DNA of 64,000 nt from Roseovarius marisflavi. Lineage in GTDB: Bacteria; Pseudomonadota; Alphaproteobacteria; Rhodobacterales; Rhodobacteraceae. The stretch lies in contig NZ_FRBN01000003.1 in assembly GCF_900142625.1 (NCBI RefSeq), positions 124,001-188,000 of the forward strand, in the 5' to 3' direction. Within the stretch, counting starts at the first letter, position 1. Every line of letters starts with the position of its first letter. The position numbers were made by a program, and so were the translations under genes. Shown piece by piece: positions 54,208 to 63,571 of this stretch. The notes beneath the pieces were generated by a model that was not told the origin of the DNA, searched no databases, and was given only the letters and a program-made list of their open reading frames with translations.

Positions 54208-55402
54208 TACCGAAGCCAACAAAAACACCGTATTCGCAAAGTTCGAAAAACTGTCCGAGCGTGTCGATAAGCTGCGCGCCGCAGGGCGCACGCCTTTTGG
54301 CATGCGGTTCGACGAAATGCTGTCGCAGACCCGTGCGCGGGTTGGCAATGCCGAAATCCTGCTGGCCGGCACCAACAACTATCTCGGTCTGACCTATGAC
54401 GCTGATGTCATGGAGGCCGCCAAACAGGCGATTGACACCCATGGCACCGCCACCACCGGCAGCCGTCTTGCCAATGGCACCTACAGCCTGCACCTTGATC
54501 TTGAGACTGACCTGAAAGAGTATTTCGGTGCGGCCTCGGCCATGGTCTGCACCACCGGCTATCAGGCAAATCTGGCCGCCCTCAGCACACTTGCCGGGCG
54601 CGGCGATCACCTTTTGATCGACGCCGACAGCCATGCCTGCATCTATGACGCTTGCCGCCTGAGCGATGCTGAAACCATCCGCTTTCGCCACAACAGCCCC
54701 GAGGACCTCAATAAGCGCCTGTCGCGCCTGCCCGCCGAGGGCGCGCGCCTTGTGGTGATCGAAGGGCTTTATTCGATGCTGGGCGATGTCGCCCCGGTGG
54801 CCGAATTCGTCGAGGTCGCCCATTCCAACGGCGCGATGATCTTTGTTGATGAGGCCCATTCGATTGGATGTTACGGCGAAAACGGTCGTGGCGTATCTCA
54901 GGCACAGGGCGTGCTCGACAAGGTCGATTTCATTTCCGGCACATTCTCGAAAAGCTTTGCCTCGATTGGCGGCTTTTGTGTGTCACGCCACGAGGCGCTT
55001 GAACTGATCCGTCTGGTCAGCCGCCCCTATCTGTTTACTGCCTCAGGCTCGCCCGCCAACATGGCCGCCGCGCGGGCCTCTCTCAAGGTAATCGCGAGCG
55101 ATACCACCCTTCGCAAACAGCTCTGGGACCGGGTGCACCAGCTTTATAGCGGGCTGACTGACGCGGGCTTTACCATCTCTTCGCCTCCGGGCCCGATCAT
55201 GGCCATTTCGCGCCCCGACGAACATGTCGCCGTGGCCGAATGGAACCAGCTGATGGATCAGGGTGTCTATGTCAATCTGGCGGTCCCCCCGGCCACGCCT
55301 CAGGCCAAGTCCCTGCTGCGTCTCAGCGTTTCGGCGGCGCATACCGAGGCCGATATCGACCAGCTCATCGCGGCGTTCCGCGGCCTGGCCAAAGGCGACT
55401 GA
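54200..55402 (+). CDS. spt: Serine palmitoyltransferase (alpha-oxoamine synthase)
   Basis: 400 aa PLP enzyme that condenses L-serine with an acyl thioester to 3-keto-sphinganine, the first committed step of sphingolipid synthesis. The PLP Lys is K251 in SGTFSKSFASIGGF; D218 and H220 are in IFVDEAHSIG; TNNYLGLTYD and GTATTGSRLANGTYSLH are AOS motifs. KBL, ALAS and AONS share the fold, but the ACP/reductase/ceramide-synthase neighbours favour Spt. The ATG at 54200 overlaps the ACP stop. A strong hairpin follows 9 bp after the stop. Confidence 0.9.
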   Translation: MFDTEANKNTVFAKFEKLSERVDKLRAAGRTPFGMRFDEMLSQTRARVGNAEILLAGTNNYLGLTYDADVMEAAKQAIDTHGTATTGSRLANGTYSLHLDLETDLKEYFGAASAMVCTTGYQANLAALSTLAGRGDHLLIDADSHACIYDACRLSDAETIRFRHNSPEDLNKRLSRLPAEGARLVVIEGLYSMLGDVAPVAEFVEVAHSNGAMIFVDEAHSIGCYGENGRGVSQAQGVLDKVDFISGTFSKSFASIGGFCVSRHEALELIRLVSRPYLFTASGSPANMAAARASLKVIASDTTLRKQLWDRVHQLYSGLTDAGFTISSPPGPIMAISRPDEHVAVAEWNQLMDQGVYVNLAVPPATPQAKSLLRLSVSAAHTEADIDQLIAAFRGLAKGD

Positions 55403-55410
55403 AACGACAT

Positions 55411-55445
55411 GCCGGGCCTGAACTCAACCTCAGGACAGGCCCGGC
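55411..55445 (+). terminator. Hairpin terminator-like structure after spt
   Basis: GCCGGGCCTG (55411-55420) and CAGGCCCGGC (55436-55445) form a perfect 10-bp stem with a 15-base loop, right after the spt stop. No T-run follows, so it may act as a 3'-stabilising element or a Rho-assisted terminator. It marks the likely end of the sphingolipid operon. Confidence 0.55.
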
Positions 55446-55591
55446 CCGAGCGGCCCTCGCGATGGGGGACAGGCTCTGTTCAAAAGGGAGAGGGGCGCTT
55501 TTGATGCGTCCGCCCGGAGATATCTTTTGGCCTGCCCTTATCCGGCGTCGCTCTGGGATACGCCGACGGCGCGCGGCGCGGGGACAGACAG

Positions 55592-56737
55592 ATGACCGAT
55601 GAAACCATCCTTGCCAATGCGCGCCTTATCCTGAACGACGAGGTGGTTCACGGTACGATCCGCATCAAGGATGGGCTGATCCGCGATATCGACAGTGGCA
55701 CAGTCGCGCCAAGGGGGGCGCGGGACATGCAGGGCGACTTTTTGGCGCCGGGTCTGGTCGAGCTGCACACTGACAACCTTGAGCGACACCTCGCGCCACG
55801 CCCTACGGTCGACTGGCCGCACCGTGCGGCCATCCTGGCCCATGACCGTGAATTGGCGGGCACCGGGATTACAACCGTGTTTGATGCGATCCGGGTGGGG
55901 TCTATTCTGTCGGGCACCAGCAAACGCTATGGCAAATATGCCCGGCAGATGGCGGATGAAATCCTTGAAATGCGAGAGGGCGGTCACCTCAGGATCAGCC
56001 ACCATATTCACCTGCGCGCCGAGATCTGTTCTGAAACACTGCTTGATGAATTTGGCGAATTCACCGCCGAGGACCGGATCGGTATTGTCTCGATGATGGA
56101 TCACACGCCGGGCCAGCGGCAATTTTCAGACCTGTCAAAGTTTGAAACCTACGTCCGGGGCAAATATAGTTTTGGCGATCAGGAATTCCGCGATTACGTC
56201 GACTTTCTCTATGCGCTTCAGTCGCAAGTGGGCGACAGCCATGCCGCCGCGACGGTCGATGCCGCCAAACGATTGGGTGCGACCCTGGCAAGCCACGACG
56301 ATACAACCGCAGATCAGGTCGCGGCCAGCCATGCCTGTGGTGTCACCATGGCCGAGTTTCCAACCACCATTGCCGCCGCCGAGACCTGTCATGCGCTTGG
56401 CATTGCCACGATCATGGGCGCCCCCAACCTCATTCGCGGAGGGTCACATTCAGGCAATGTCGCGGCGGAGGAGTTGGCGCGACTCGACCGGTTGGACATT
56501 CTGTCGTCGGATTATGTTCCGGCCAGCCTGTTGATGTCTGCGGTGCAGCTTGGCGCGATCTGGGGTGATCTGCCACGCGGGATGGCAACCGTTACGGCGC
56601 GCCCGGCCGAGGCTGTTGGCCTGACCGACCGCGGGTCGCTGCGCGCCGGGCAACGGGCAGATCTCATCCGGTTTGCAGTTCTGGATGGCACACCTGTCCT
56701 GCAAGAGACATGGAGCGTCGGACAACGGGTCTTCTGA
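55592..56737 (+). CDS. phnM: PhnM-like alpha-D-ribose 1-methylphosphonate 5-triphosphate diphosphohydrolase
   Basis: 381 aa amidohydrolase-superfamily protein matching PhnM: LAPGLVELHTDNLERHL, WPHRAAILAHDRELAG, HHIHLRAEICSETLL, SHDDTTADQV and MGAPNLIRGGSHSGNVAAEEL are family blocks with metal-binding His and Asp. PhnM removes pyrophosphate from ribose-1-methylphosphonate 5-triphosphate in the C-P lyase pathway. No other phn gene is in the window, so it may act alone, or the rest lies elsewhere. It is 189 bp after spt, on the same strand. Confidence 0.88.
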   Translation: MTDETILANARLILNDEVVHGTIRIKDGLIRDIDSGTVAPRGARDMQGDFLAPGLVELHTDNLERHLAPRPTVDWPHRAAILAHDRELAGTGITTVFDAIRVGSILSGTSKRYGKYARQMADEILEMREGGHLRISHHIHLRAEICSETLLDEFGEFTAEDRIGIVSMMDHTPGQRQFSDLSKFETYVRGKYSFGDQEFRDYVDFLYALQSQVGDSHAAATVDAAKRLGATLASHDDTTADQVAASHACGVTMAEFPTTIAAAETCHALGIATIMGAPNLIRGGSHSGNVAAEELARLDRLDILSSDYVPASLLMSAVQLGAIWGDLPRGMATVTARPAEAVGLTDRGSLRAGQRADLIRFAVLDGTPVLQETWSVGQRVF

Positions 56738-56766
56738 CCCCTTGCCGGTCCAGGCTGTTTCAAATA

Positions 56767-56781
56767 TCCATGAAATATGGA
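56767..56781. promoter_or_regulatory. Candidate ArsR operator over the arsRC start codon
   Basis: The sequence TCCATGAAATATGGA is an inverted repeat (TCCAT 56767-56771, ATGGA 56777-56781) whose right arm contains the ATG start. A direct repeat CAAATAT/GAAATAT overlaps it (56761-56778). No RBS is visible, so translation may begin on a leaderless or nearly leaderless mRNA. Placement is ideal for autorepression by the ArsR domain; no consensus is claimed. Confidence 0.45.
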
Positions 56782-57622
56782 ATCACTGCTCACAGATCGT
56801 CTTTCAACCCTGAGCCATCCGCAACGGATGGCCGTATTTCGTCTGCTCATGCGGCGGTGTCCGGATGATCTGCCAGCGGGTGAAATCGCCGAGGCGTTGA
56901 CGCTCAAGGCCAGCACGGCATCAGTCTATCTCTCGGCCCTGACCCAGGCGGGGCTCATCACGCAGCGCCGGGATGGGACGCGGCTTTTATACGGCGTCAA
57001 CCTGACGGCGGCGCGCGAGGTTGTTGGCGATCTTTTCCTTGATTGCTGTCGCGGTCGGGCCGATCTTTGCCCGCCTCAGTTTTCTGGCCTTTTGCGCAGC
57101 ATCGCGCCTGCGGCTGGTACACCCTTCAACGTGCTTTTCATCTGCACCGGCAACTCTGCCCGCTCGATCATGGCCGAAACCATTCTGCGCGACAGGGCGG
57201 GCGAGACCTTCACCGCCCATTCGGCAGGGACCGCGCATCGCTCAGAGGTGCACCCGCTGGCGATCGAAACCCTCACGACGCAGGAGCATGATGTCGGGCC
57301 GCTGCGCGCCAAGACCATTGCCGAGTTTCAAGCGGCGGATGCGCCGAAAATGGATTTCGTCCTGACCGTCTGTGACCGCGCTGCCAATGAGGACTGTCCA
57401 ACATGGTCGGGCGCGCCGATCTCGGGGCATTGGGGCATTCCCGACCCGGCAAGCGCGACCGGCACAGCGGCGCAGGTGCGACAGGCATTCCAGCAGGCCT
57501 ATGACGCGCTTCACGCGCGTATCACCGCCTTCACCGCCTTGCCCCTCGACGATCTTGATCGCGGATCGCTTCAGCAACACGTCGACAGGATCGGCCAACT
57601 CAACGCCCAAAAGGATCACTAG
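56777..57622 (+). CDS. ArsR repressor fused to LMW-phosphatase-type arsenate reductase ArsC
   Basis: 281 aa. Residues 1-110 are an ArsR/SmtB winged helix (LSHPQRMAVFRLLMRRCPDD, STASVYLSALTQAGLI), with the Cys pair CCRGRADLC near residue 92 possibly sensing arsenic. Residues of about 115-275 are a low-molecular-weight tyrosine-phosphatase-type ArsC with P-loop CTGNSARS (C-x5-R-S) and IPDPASATG. The fusion senses and reduces arsenate. It leads an operon with GAPDH (3-bp gap) and arsJ. Confidence 0.9.
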   Translation: MESLLTDRLSTLSHPQRMAVFRLLMRRCPDDLPAGEIAEALTLKASTASVYLSALTQAGLITQRRDGTRLLYGVNLTAAREVVGDLFLDCCRGRADLCPPQFSGLLRSIAPAAGTPFNVLFICTGNSARSIMAETILRDRAGETFTAHSAGTAHRSEVHPLAIETLTTQEHDVGPLRAKTIAEFQAADAPKMDFVLTVCDRAANEDCPTWSGAPISGHWGIPDPASATGTAAQVRQAFQQAYDALHARITAFTALPLDDLDRGSLQQHVDRIGQLNAQKDH

Positions 57623-57625
57623 ACC

Positions 57626-58624
57626 ATGACCACTTACGCCCTTAACGGCCTTGGCCGCGTCGGCAAACTCGCGCTGCGCCCGCTTTTGGAGCGCGGTGCG
57701 AAGATCGCCTTTCTCAATGATGCGGCTGGCGACCCGGAGATGCACGCGCATCTGCTGGAATTTGATTCCGTTCACGGGCGGTGGCCCGCAAGGTTTGGCG
57801 CTGAGACGGACGCGATCACCATTGACGGGCTGCGCCTTCCGGTGACCCGCACCCGTCGGCTTGAGGAACTGCCGCTTGGCGGTGTGGATGTGATGATCGA
57901 CTGCACCGGCGCCTTCAAGACCGAGGCCGACCTTGCTCCCTATTTTGCGGCGGGCGTGAAAAAGGTTGTGGTCTCTGCTCCGGTCAAAGACGGGCCGACC
58001 GCAAATATCGTCTATGGTGTGAACGAGCACATTTATGATGCGCACACCCACAGCATCGTGACGGCGGCCAGTTGCACCACCAACTGTCTTGCGCCGGTGG
58101 TCAAGGTTCTGCTCGAAGGAATCGGGATCAAGCACGGCTCGATCACAACGATCCACGATGTGACCAACACCCAGACGATTGTCGACCGTCCGGCCAAGGA
58201 CATGCGGCGCGCGCGCTCGGCCCTGACCAACCTGATCCCGACGACAACCGGCTCTGCCACGGCGATCACGCTTATCTATCCCGAACTGACGGGCAAGCTG
58301 AACGGTCATGCGGTGAGGGTGCCGCTTTTGAATGCCTCGATCACCGATTGCGTGTTCGAGATGGCCCGCGAAACCACCGTGGAAGAGGTCAACGGCCTGT
58401 TCCAGACGGCGGCGAGCGGCCCGTTGAAGGGCATCCTCGGCTATGAAACGCGGCCTCTGGTCTCGTCGGATTATACCAATGACACCCGCAGCGGGATCGT
58501 GGATGCGCTTTCAACCATGGTGGTGAACGGCACGCAGGTTAAACTCTATGTCTGGTATGACAACGAATATGGCTATGCCCATCGCCTGGTGGATGTGGCC
58601 CTGATGGTTGGCGCCCGGCTGTGA
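57626..58624 (+). CDS. ArsJ-associated glyceraldehyde-3-phosphate dehydrogenase
   Basis: 332 aa GAPDH with catalytic Cys in [15 protein letters not shown]-binding [15 protein letters not shown], and the C-terminal [12 protein letters not shown]. In this type of operon the enzyme makes 1-arseno-3-phosphoglycerate from glyceraldehyde 3-phosphate and arsenate, which ArsJ then exports. The 4-bp overlap with arsJ and the arsRC neighbour support this specialised role over central glycolysis. Confidence 0.9.
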   Translation: MTTYALNGLGRVGKLALRPLLERGAKIAFLNDAAGDPEMHAHLLEFDSVHGRWPARFGAETDAITIDGLRLPVTRTRRLEELPLGGVDVMIDCTGAFKTEADLAPYFAAGVKKVVVSAPVKDGPTANIVYGVNEHIYDAHTHSIVTAASCTTNCLAPVVKVLLEGIGIKHGSITTIHDVTNTQTIVDRPAKDMRRARSALTNLIPTTTGSATAITLIYPELTGKLNGHAVRVPLLNASITDCVFEMARETTVEEVNGLFQTAASGPLKGILGYETRPLVSSDYTNDTRSGIVDALSTMVVNGTQVKLYVWYDNEYGYAHRLVDVALMVGARL

Positions 58625-59868
58625 CACGCGCGCCCGGCTTTGCGGCCTATATTGCCGTGACGGCCGCCTATTGGGCCTTCATGCTGACCGACGGAGCCTT
58701 GCGGATGCTGGTGCTCTTGCACTTTCACACGCTCGGGTTTTCGCCGGTGCAGCTTGCCTATCTGTTCGTGCTCTACGAGATCGCGGGCGTGGTGACCAAC
58801 CTCTCGGCGGGGTGGATCGCGGCGCGCTTTGGGCTCACCAGCACGCTTTACGCCGGGCTCGGGCTTCAGGTCATCGCGCTTCTGGCGCTTGCCCGGCTTG
58901 ATCCGGCATGGGGCATTACCGTCTCTGTGGTCTTCGTGATGCTGGTGCAGGGGCTGTCGGGTGTGGCCAAGGATTTGGCCAAGATGAGCGCCAAGAGCGC
59001 GGTCAAACTCCTTGCGCCGCGCGACGGCGCCGGGCTTTTTCGCTGGGTCGCGATTCTGACCGGATCAAAGAATGCCGTCAAAGGCGGTGGCTTTCTCCTG
59101 GGCGCGGCGTTGCTCGCCGTCTTTGGGTTCGTGCCCTCGGTTCTGGCGATGGCGGCGCTCTTGTCGGTGATCCTTGGGGCGGTGGTGATGCGCATGCCCT
59201 CGGGGCTTCCGGTCGGGCGCAAGGATGCCAAGTTTTCCGAGGTCCTCTCAAAGAACCGCAACATCAACTGGCTGAGTGCGGCGCGCCTGTTTCTGTTTGG
59301 CGCGCGGGATGTGTGGTTCGTGGTCGCCATCCCGGTCTATTTCTACGCGGTGCTCTCGGACGGAAGCGAGGCGGGCAACCGCGCGGCGTTTTTCATGATC
59401 GGGACATTCATGGCGCTCTGGACGATCCTTTACGGTGTGGTTCAGGGATGGGCACCGCGCATCCTGCGGGCCGCATCACGAACGCAGGCCGAGATACTGA
59501 CGCTGGCAAACCGATGGGTCGGCGCGCTGATCTTTGTGCCGGCAGTGCTTGGCGTTGCGCTCTGGCTTATGCGCGAACCGTCCGGTTTTCTGACCACAAT
59601 AATTGTCCTGGGCCTGCTGATCTTTGGCGGTATATTCGCCGTGACCTCTGCGCTGCATTCGTTTTTGATCCTCAGCTTTACAGAGACACACCGCGTCACG
59701 ATGGACGTCGGATTCTATTATATGTCCAATGCGGCAGGGCGCCTTCTTGGCACTGTGCTGTCGGGCTTCAGCTATCAACTGGGGGGGCTGGCGTTATGCC
59801 TTGGCACGGCCGCGGCTATGATCGGGCTGAGCTGGATAGGGACGGCACAATTGAGAAATCAGGCATGA
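58621..59868 (+). CDS. arsJ: ArsJ, organoarsenical (1-arseno-3-phosphoglycerate) exporter
   Basis: 415 aa MFS-type transporter with 10-12 helices. It begins [20 protein letters not shown], the typical ArsJ start, and includes [18 protein letters not shown] and a long cytoplasmic loop. ArsJ exports 1-arseno-3-phosphoglycerate, which then breaks down to arsenate outside. The start is GTG at 58621, overlapping the GAPDH stop by 4 bp. Confidence 0.92.
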   Translation: MTRAPGFAAYIAVTAAYWAFMLTDGALRMLVLLHFHTLGFSPVQLAYLFVLYEIAGVVTNLSAGWIAARFGLTSTLYAGLGLQVIALLALARLDPAWGITVSVVFVMLVQGLSGVAKDLAKMSAKSAVKLLAPRDGAGLFRWVAILTGSKNAVKGGGFLLGAALLAVFGFVPSVLAMAALLSVILGAVVMRMPSGLPVGRKDAKFSEVLSKNRNINWLSAARLFLFGARDVWFVVAIPVYFYAVLSDGSEAGNRAAFFMIGTFMALWTILYGVVQGWAPRILRAASRTQAEILTLANRWVGALIFVPAVLGVALWLMREPSGFLTTIIVLGLLIFGGIFAVTSALHSFLILSFTETHRVTMDVGFYYMSNAAGRLLGTVLSGFSYQLGGLALCLGTAAAMIGLSWIGTAQLRNQA

Positions 59869-59891
59869 GGATGCAAGCCCTGTCCACATGC

Positions 59892-61430
59892 CTAGTCCCA
59901 GAATTCCGCCCGCAGCTTGCGTTTATAAAGCTTTCCAGTGGCCGAACGCGGCAGTTCCTGGCGAAACTCGATGCTGCGGGGGCATTTGATGGCCGAGAGG
60001 TTTGCGCGGCAATGGGCCAGCAATTCCTCGCGCAGGGCATCCGTCGCCTGGTGCCCCGGCATAAGCTGAACGACCGCATGAACGGCCTCGCCAAAATCCT
60101 CATCGGGAATGCCGATAACCGCGGCATCAAGCACCGACGGATGGCCAAGCAGGGTATCTTCGGTCTCTTGCGGATAGATATTGACCCCGCCTGAAATGAT
60201 CACGAAGGACTTGCGGTCGGTCAGATAAAGGTATCCGTCGCCGTCCAGCCGCCCGATATCCCCCAGGGTTGTCCAGCCTTCGGCATTTGTGCAGGCTGCC
60301 GTTTTTTCGGGGTCCTTGTGATAGGTGAACTGCTGGCCGTTCTCGAAGTAAACCTCACCCTCCGAGCCCGGTGCAAGCTCGCGACCCGTCGCGTCGCAGA
60401 TATGGATCACACCCAGTTTCGCCGCGCCGACCGAGCCGGGGTGGGCGCGCCACTCGGCGCTGTTGATCGCGGTGAACCCGTTGTTTTCGGTGCCCGCGTA
60501 ATATTCGTGAACGATATCCCCCCACCAGTCGAGGATCTGGCGTTTCACATCGACCGGGCAGGGGGCCGCTGCGTGCACAGCCATTTGCATCGACGAGAGG
60601 TCATAGCTATCGCGCACCTCCTGCGGCAGCTTGAGAAGGCGCACGAACATCGTGGGCACCCATTGGCTATGGGTGACGCGGTGTTGCTCGATCAACTTCA
60701 GCGATGTCTCGGCCTCAAAGCGGTCCATGATCACCGCCGTTCCGCCCATCTTGAGTGTCACCATCGTGTGCCTGAGAGGGGCGGCATGATAAAGCGGCGC
60801 GGGGCAGAGATAGCGGGTTTCGGGGCCATAGCCAAAGAGAGTGGTCAGCAGATCGACAAGCATCGTCCGCCGCCCCGGCAAAGCCGGTTCCAGCGGCCAT
60901 TTGATGCCTTTCGGGCGCCCGGTAGTGCCCGAGGAATAGAGCATATCAAGGCCCTGTGCCTCGTCCGGGATCGGGGTCTCGTCCTGCCGGGCCACGTCAT
61001 CGGACCAGCTTGAAAATGCACCCGGAGCCTCGCCAACGCCAAAGACCTTGCAGGTGAGGGGCGAGGCCTTGGCCGATCTCTCAAGCATCGGCACGAAACG
61101 GTCGCTGGCGATCAAAATGCGGGCGTCACAATCGGCCAGAATATAGCGGATTTCGCTTTCGTTGAGATGGGTGCTTATGGTCGTGTAATAGAGGCCCGCC
61201 CGGTCTGCGGCAAAGCAGACCTCAAGCATCTCGCGCCGGTTTTCCATCAGGATCGCGATATGATCGCCCGGCTTTATCCCCTCTGCCCGCAAAAGCCAAG
61301 CGCCCTGATTGGCCCGCCTTTCCAAGGTGCCAAAGCTTACGCTTTCGCCGGTTGCGGCCATGATGAAGGCCGTTTTTTCGGGCGGGTGCGCGCGCGGGTG
61401 ATAGGGGGTGGCGGTGGGCGGCATCGGCAT
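59892..61430 (-). CDS. AMP-binding acyl-CoA synthetase
   Basis: 512 aa ANL-superfamily enzyme: LDMLYSSGTTGRPKGIKWPL (P-loop), PLYHAAPLRHTM, YYAGTENNG (A5 type), WTTLGDIGRLDGDGYLYLTD (A7), and catalytic Lys in RSATGKLYKRKLR. It activates an unknown carboxylic acid to its CoA ester; the neighbouring acyl-CoA dehydrogenase, MDR reductase and LivM-like gene suggest uptake and breakdown of a fatty or aromatic acid. The ATG shares a base with the stop of the upstream MDR gene (TGATG). Confidence 0.88.
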   Translation of the reverse strand: MPMPPTATPYHPRAHPPEKTAFIMAATGESVSFGTLERRANQGAWLLRAEGIKPGDHIAILMENRREMLEVCFAADRAGLYYTTISTHLNESEIRYILADCDARILIASDRFVPMLERSAKASPLTCKVFGVGEAPGAFSSWSDDVARQDETPIPDEAQGLDMLYSSGTTGRPKGIKWPLEPALPGRRTMLVDLLTTLFGYGPETRYLCPAPLYHAAPLRHTMVTLKMGGTAVIMDRFEAETSLKLIEQHRVTHSQWVPTMFVRLLKLPQEVRDSYDLSSMQMAVHAAAPCPVDVKRQILDWWGDIVHEYYAGTENNGFTAINSAEWRAHPGSVGAAKLGVIHICDATGRELAPGSEGEVYFENGQQFTYHKDPEKTAACTNAEGWTTLGDIGRLDGDGYLYLTDRKSFVIISGGVNIYPQETEDTLLGHPSVLDAAVIGIPDEDFGEAVHAVVQLMPGHQATDALREELLAHCRANLSAIKCPRSIEFRQELPRSATGKLYKRKLRAEFWD

Positions 61431-62446
61431 CAGAACGCGATAAGGGTCTTGCCGAAATGACCACCGTCGCGCAGGTGGCTCATGGCGTCCTTGAGGGCCT
61501 CAAAGGCAAATGTTTCCCCCAGAACCGGGCGCACCTGATGCTGCGCCATGGCGCGCAACATTGCCTCGAACCCGTCGCGATGGCCGACGGTCACCCCTTG
61601 CAGGCGGACTTGCCTGGCAACAATCAAACCAAGCGAGGCCTCGATGTTCAACCCTGACAAAACGCCGATCATCGACAGCGTGCCGCCCGGACGCACAGCG
61701 CGCAGCGACAGCGGCAGGGTCTTGGCGCCGCCCAGCTCGATGATGTTGTCATAGCCGCCGCGATCGGCGGTGATGGGGCGGCTTGCGCGCGCCCAGTCTT
61801 CCTCGCTGCGGTAATTGATCGTGGCGTCGGCGCCCATCTCGCGCACGCGGGCCAGCTTGTCGTCGCTTGACGAAATCACCGTCACATGCGCGCCCTGAAG
61901 CTTGGCAAAGGCGAGGGCAAAAAGAGCAACGCCGCCGGTGCCCTGCACCAGAACCTTGTCGCCGGCACGGGTCTGGCCGTGGGTGACAACCGCGCTCCAG
62001 GCGGTGAGCGCTGCGCAGGGCAGGGTGGCGGCCTCGGCATCGCTCAGATAGTCGGGCACTTTCACGACGCCTTCGGCAGAGAGACACATGACATCCGCCA
62101 TGACCCCGTCCAAAGGCCCGCCAAGCGCCGAGGCAAACCGCTCGGGGGTCGGCTCTCCGCTGGTCCAGTTTTGAAAATAGGTCGGGCAGACCCGGTCACC
62201 AACCGCGACGCGGGTCACACCGTCGCCGATCTCGATAATTTCGCCGACACCGTCCGAGACGGCGATCAACGGCAGCTCGCCCGTGGCCCGGCCATAGCCG
62301 CGCTCGGGCACGATCAGATCACGAGAGTTCAATGCGGCCATGCGCATCGCGACCAGCACCTGACCGGGGCCGCAGGTGGGCCTGGGGCGCTCGGACAGTT
62401 TGAGGTTGTCAAACCCCCAATCGCCTTCAATCTGAAATACGCGCAT
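61430..62446 (-). CDS. MDR-family NAD(P)-dependent alcohol dehydrogenase/quinone-oxidoreductase-like protein
   Basis: 338 aa medium-chain dehydrogenase/reductase. It has the catalytic-domain pattern MRMAALNSRDLIVPERGYG, CAALTAWSAVV, and a cofactor loop VLVQGTGGVALFALAFAKLQ. It lacks the usual G-H-E zinc-site motif (here ALNSRDL and AVSDGVGEI), so it is probably zinc-free. Substrate unknown. Its start is 3 bp downstream of the acyl-CoA dehydrogenase stop, within one operon. Confidence 0.85.
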   Translation of the reverse strand: MRVFQIEGDWGFDNLKLSERPRPTCGPGQVLVAMRMAALNSRDLIVPERGYGRATGELPLIAVSDGVGEIIEIGDGVTRVAVGDRVCPTYFQNWTSGEPTPERFASALGGPLDGVMADVMCLSAEGVVKVPDYLSDAEAATLPCAALTAWSAVVTHGQTRAGDKVLVQGTGGVALFALAFAKLQGAHVTVISSSDDKLARVREMGADATINYRSEEDWARASRPITADRGGYDNIIELGGAKTLPLSLRAVRPGGTLSMIGVLSGLNIEASLGLIVARQVRLQGVTVGHRDGFEAMLRAMAQHQVRPVLGETFAFEALKDAMSHLRDGGHFGKTLIAF

Positions 62447-62449
62447 GGG

Positions 62450-63571
62450 TCAGGTCCTTTGCTTTGCGGTCAATTTTTCCACCCGGTCCTTGAGGATATT
62501 GGTGGCGCCATCGGTGAAACCGGCGATCTGTGCGGCGGCGAGATGGCGGGTAAAGGGATGCTCGGGGCGCAGCCCTTCGGCGCCCATCAGTTGCAACAAT
62601 TCCGGCAGGTGGGTCTGTGCAGAGGTCACGGCGGCGATCTTGGCCTCGGCGGCGGCAAGCTGGGCATCCTCGCCGTTTGTCACCAGAGCGACGGCCTTGG
62701 CGGTCACGGCCCTGGAGGCGTCAAGGGCGGCCACAGCATCGGCCAGATGCGACTGCCAGCTTGGGATCGCATTGAGCGGCTTGCCAAAGCTGTGGCGGAT
62801 CGCGCCATGGCTCTGCACGGTCTCAATCGCCGCCGACATCATGGCGTTGCACATGGCCGCGACATAGGTGCGCGCGGCGTTGATCTCGGTCAGGATCGCC
62901 TTGAAGGCCGTGCCGGGGGCGATCAACCGCGCCTGCGTCGGCAGGGCGACATCGTTGAAGCGAAAGCCGCCAGTGCCCATGCTGGTTTGTGCAAACCCGG
63001 CATCTATCGCATAGCGGGTGACGCCGGGGGCCGTCAGATCGACCAGAAACGCCCCGATGCCGGAGGCGTCACCGGGGCTGGCGCATTGCGCATAGACAAT
63101 CGACAGCCCGGCATGCCGCCCGTTGATGATCCAGGTTTTTTCACCATTCAGACGCCAGCCGTCGCGGTGCTGGCGTGCCGTGGTGGTGACGGCGGCAAAG
63201 TCGCTTCCGGTGCCGGGTTCGGTCAGCGCCGTGCAGGCCGAGGTCTGGCCCGAGAGCAGGGAAGGGAGGTATTGGTCACGCAGGTCGGGGGGCGCAATCT
63301 GGCACAGGCGCAGGGCGATGTTGTGGGTGTTGACCAGCGACATGGCAAAGCCGAAATCGGCCCCCGCAAGGATCGCGCAGGCCTGAGTCCGGGTCGCGAA
63401 ATCAAGGCCCGCGCCGCCCTGAGCCACCGGCACTTCCATGCCGAACAACCCAAGTGCGGCGGCCTCGGCGACAATCGCCGCGTCGGGGCTTTGGCCCATC
63501 GACCAGCCCGCTGCGGCCGGGGCCACGCGATCTGTCGCAAAACCGGCGACCTGATCAAGGAAGGCCTGCAT
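62450..63571 (-). CDS. Acyl-CoA dehydrogenase
   Basis: 373 aa FAD enzyme. Features: CTALTEPGTGSDFAAVTTTA (signature 1), KTWIINGRHAG, then QSHGAIRHSFGKPLNAIPSW with the Arg typical of the family. The usual catalytic Glu near the C-terminus seems to lie in MGAEGLRPEHPFTR. It would introduce a double bond into an acyl-CoA made by the downstream synthetase. The ATG at 63571 shares a base with the LivM-like stop; GTG 3 bp earlier is the alternative. Confidence 0.88.
   Translation of the reverse strand: MQAFLDQVAGFATDRVAPAAAGWSMGQSPDAAIVAEAAALGLFGMEVPVAQGGAGLDFATRTQACAILAGADFGFAMSLVNTHNIALRLCQIAPPDLRDQYLPSLLSGQTSACTALTEPGTGSDFAAVTTTARQHRDGWRLNGEKTWIINGRHAGLSIVYAQCASPGDASGIGAFLVDLTAPGVTRYAIDAGFAQTSMGTGGFRFNDVALPTQARLIAPGTAFKAILTEINAARTYVAAMCNAMMSAAIETVQSHGAIRHSFGKPLNAIPSWQSHLADAVAALDASRAVTAKAVALVTNGEDAQLAAAEAKIAAVTSAQTHLPELLQLMGAEGLRPEHPFTRHLAAAQIAGFTDGATNILKDRVEKLTAKQRT

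Noticed and set aside
55498-55540. Possible second copy of the Rhodobacterales short repeat (CCCGGAGATATCTTTTGGCC)
   Set aside because: Resemblance to the element at 12092 is too weak to call.
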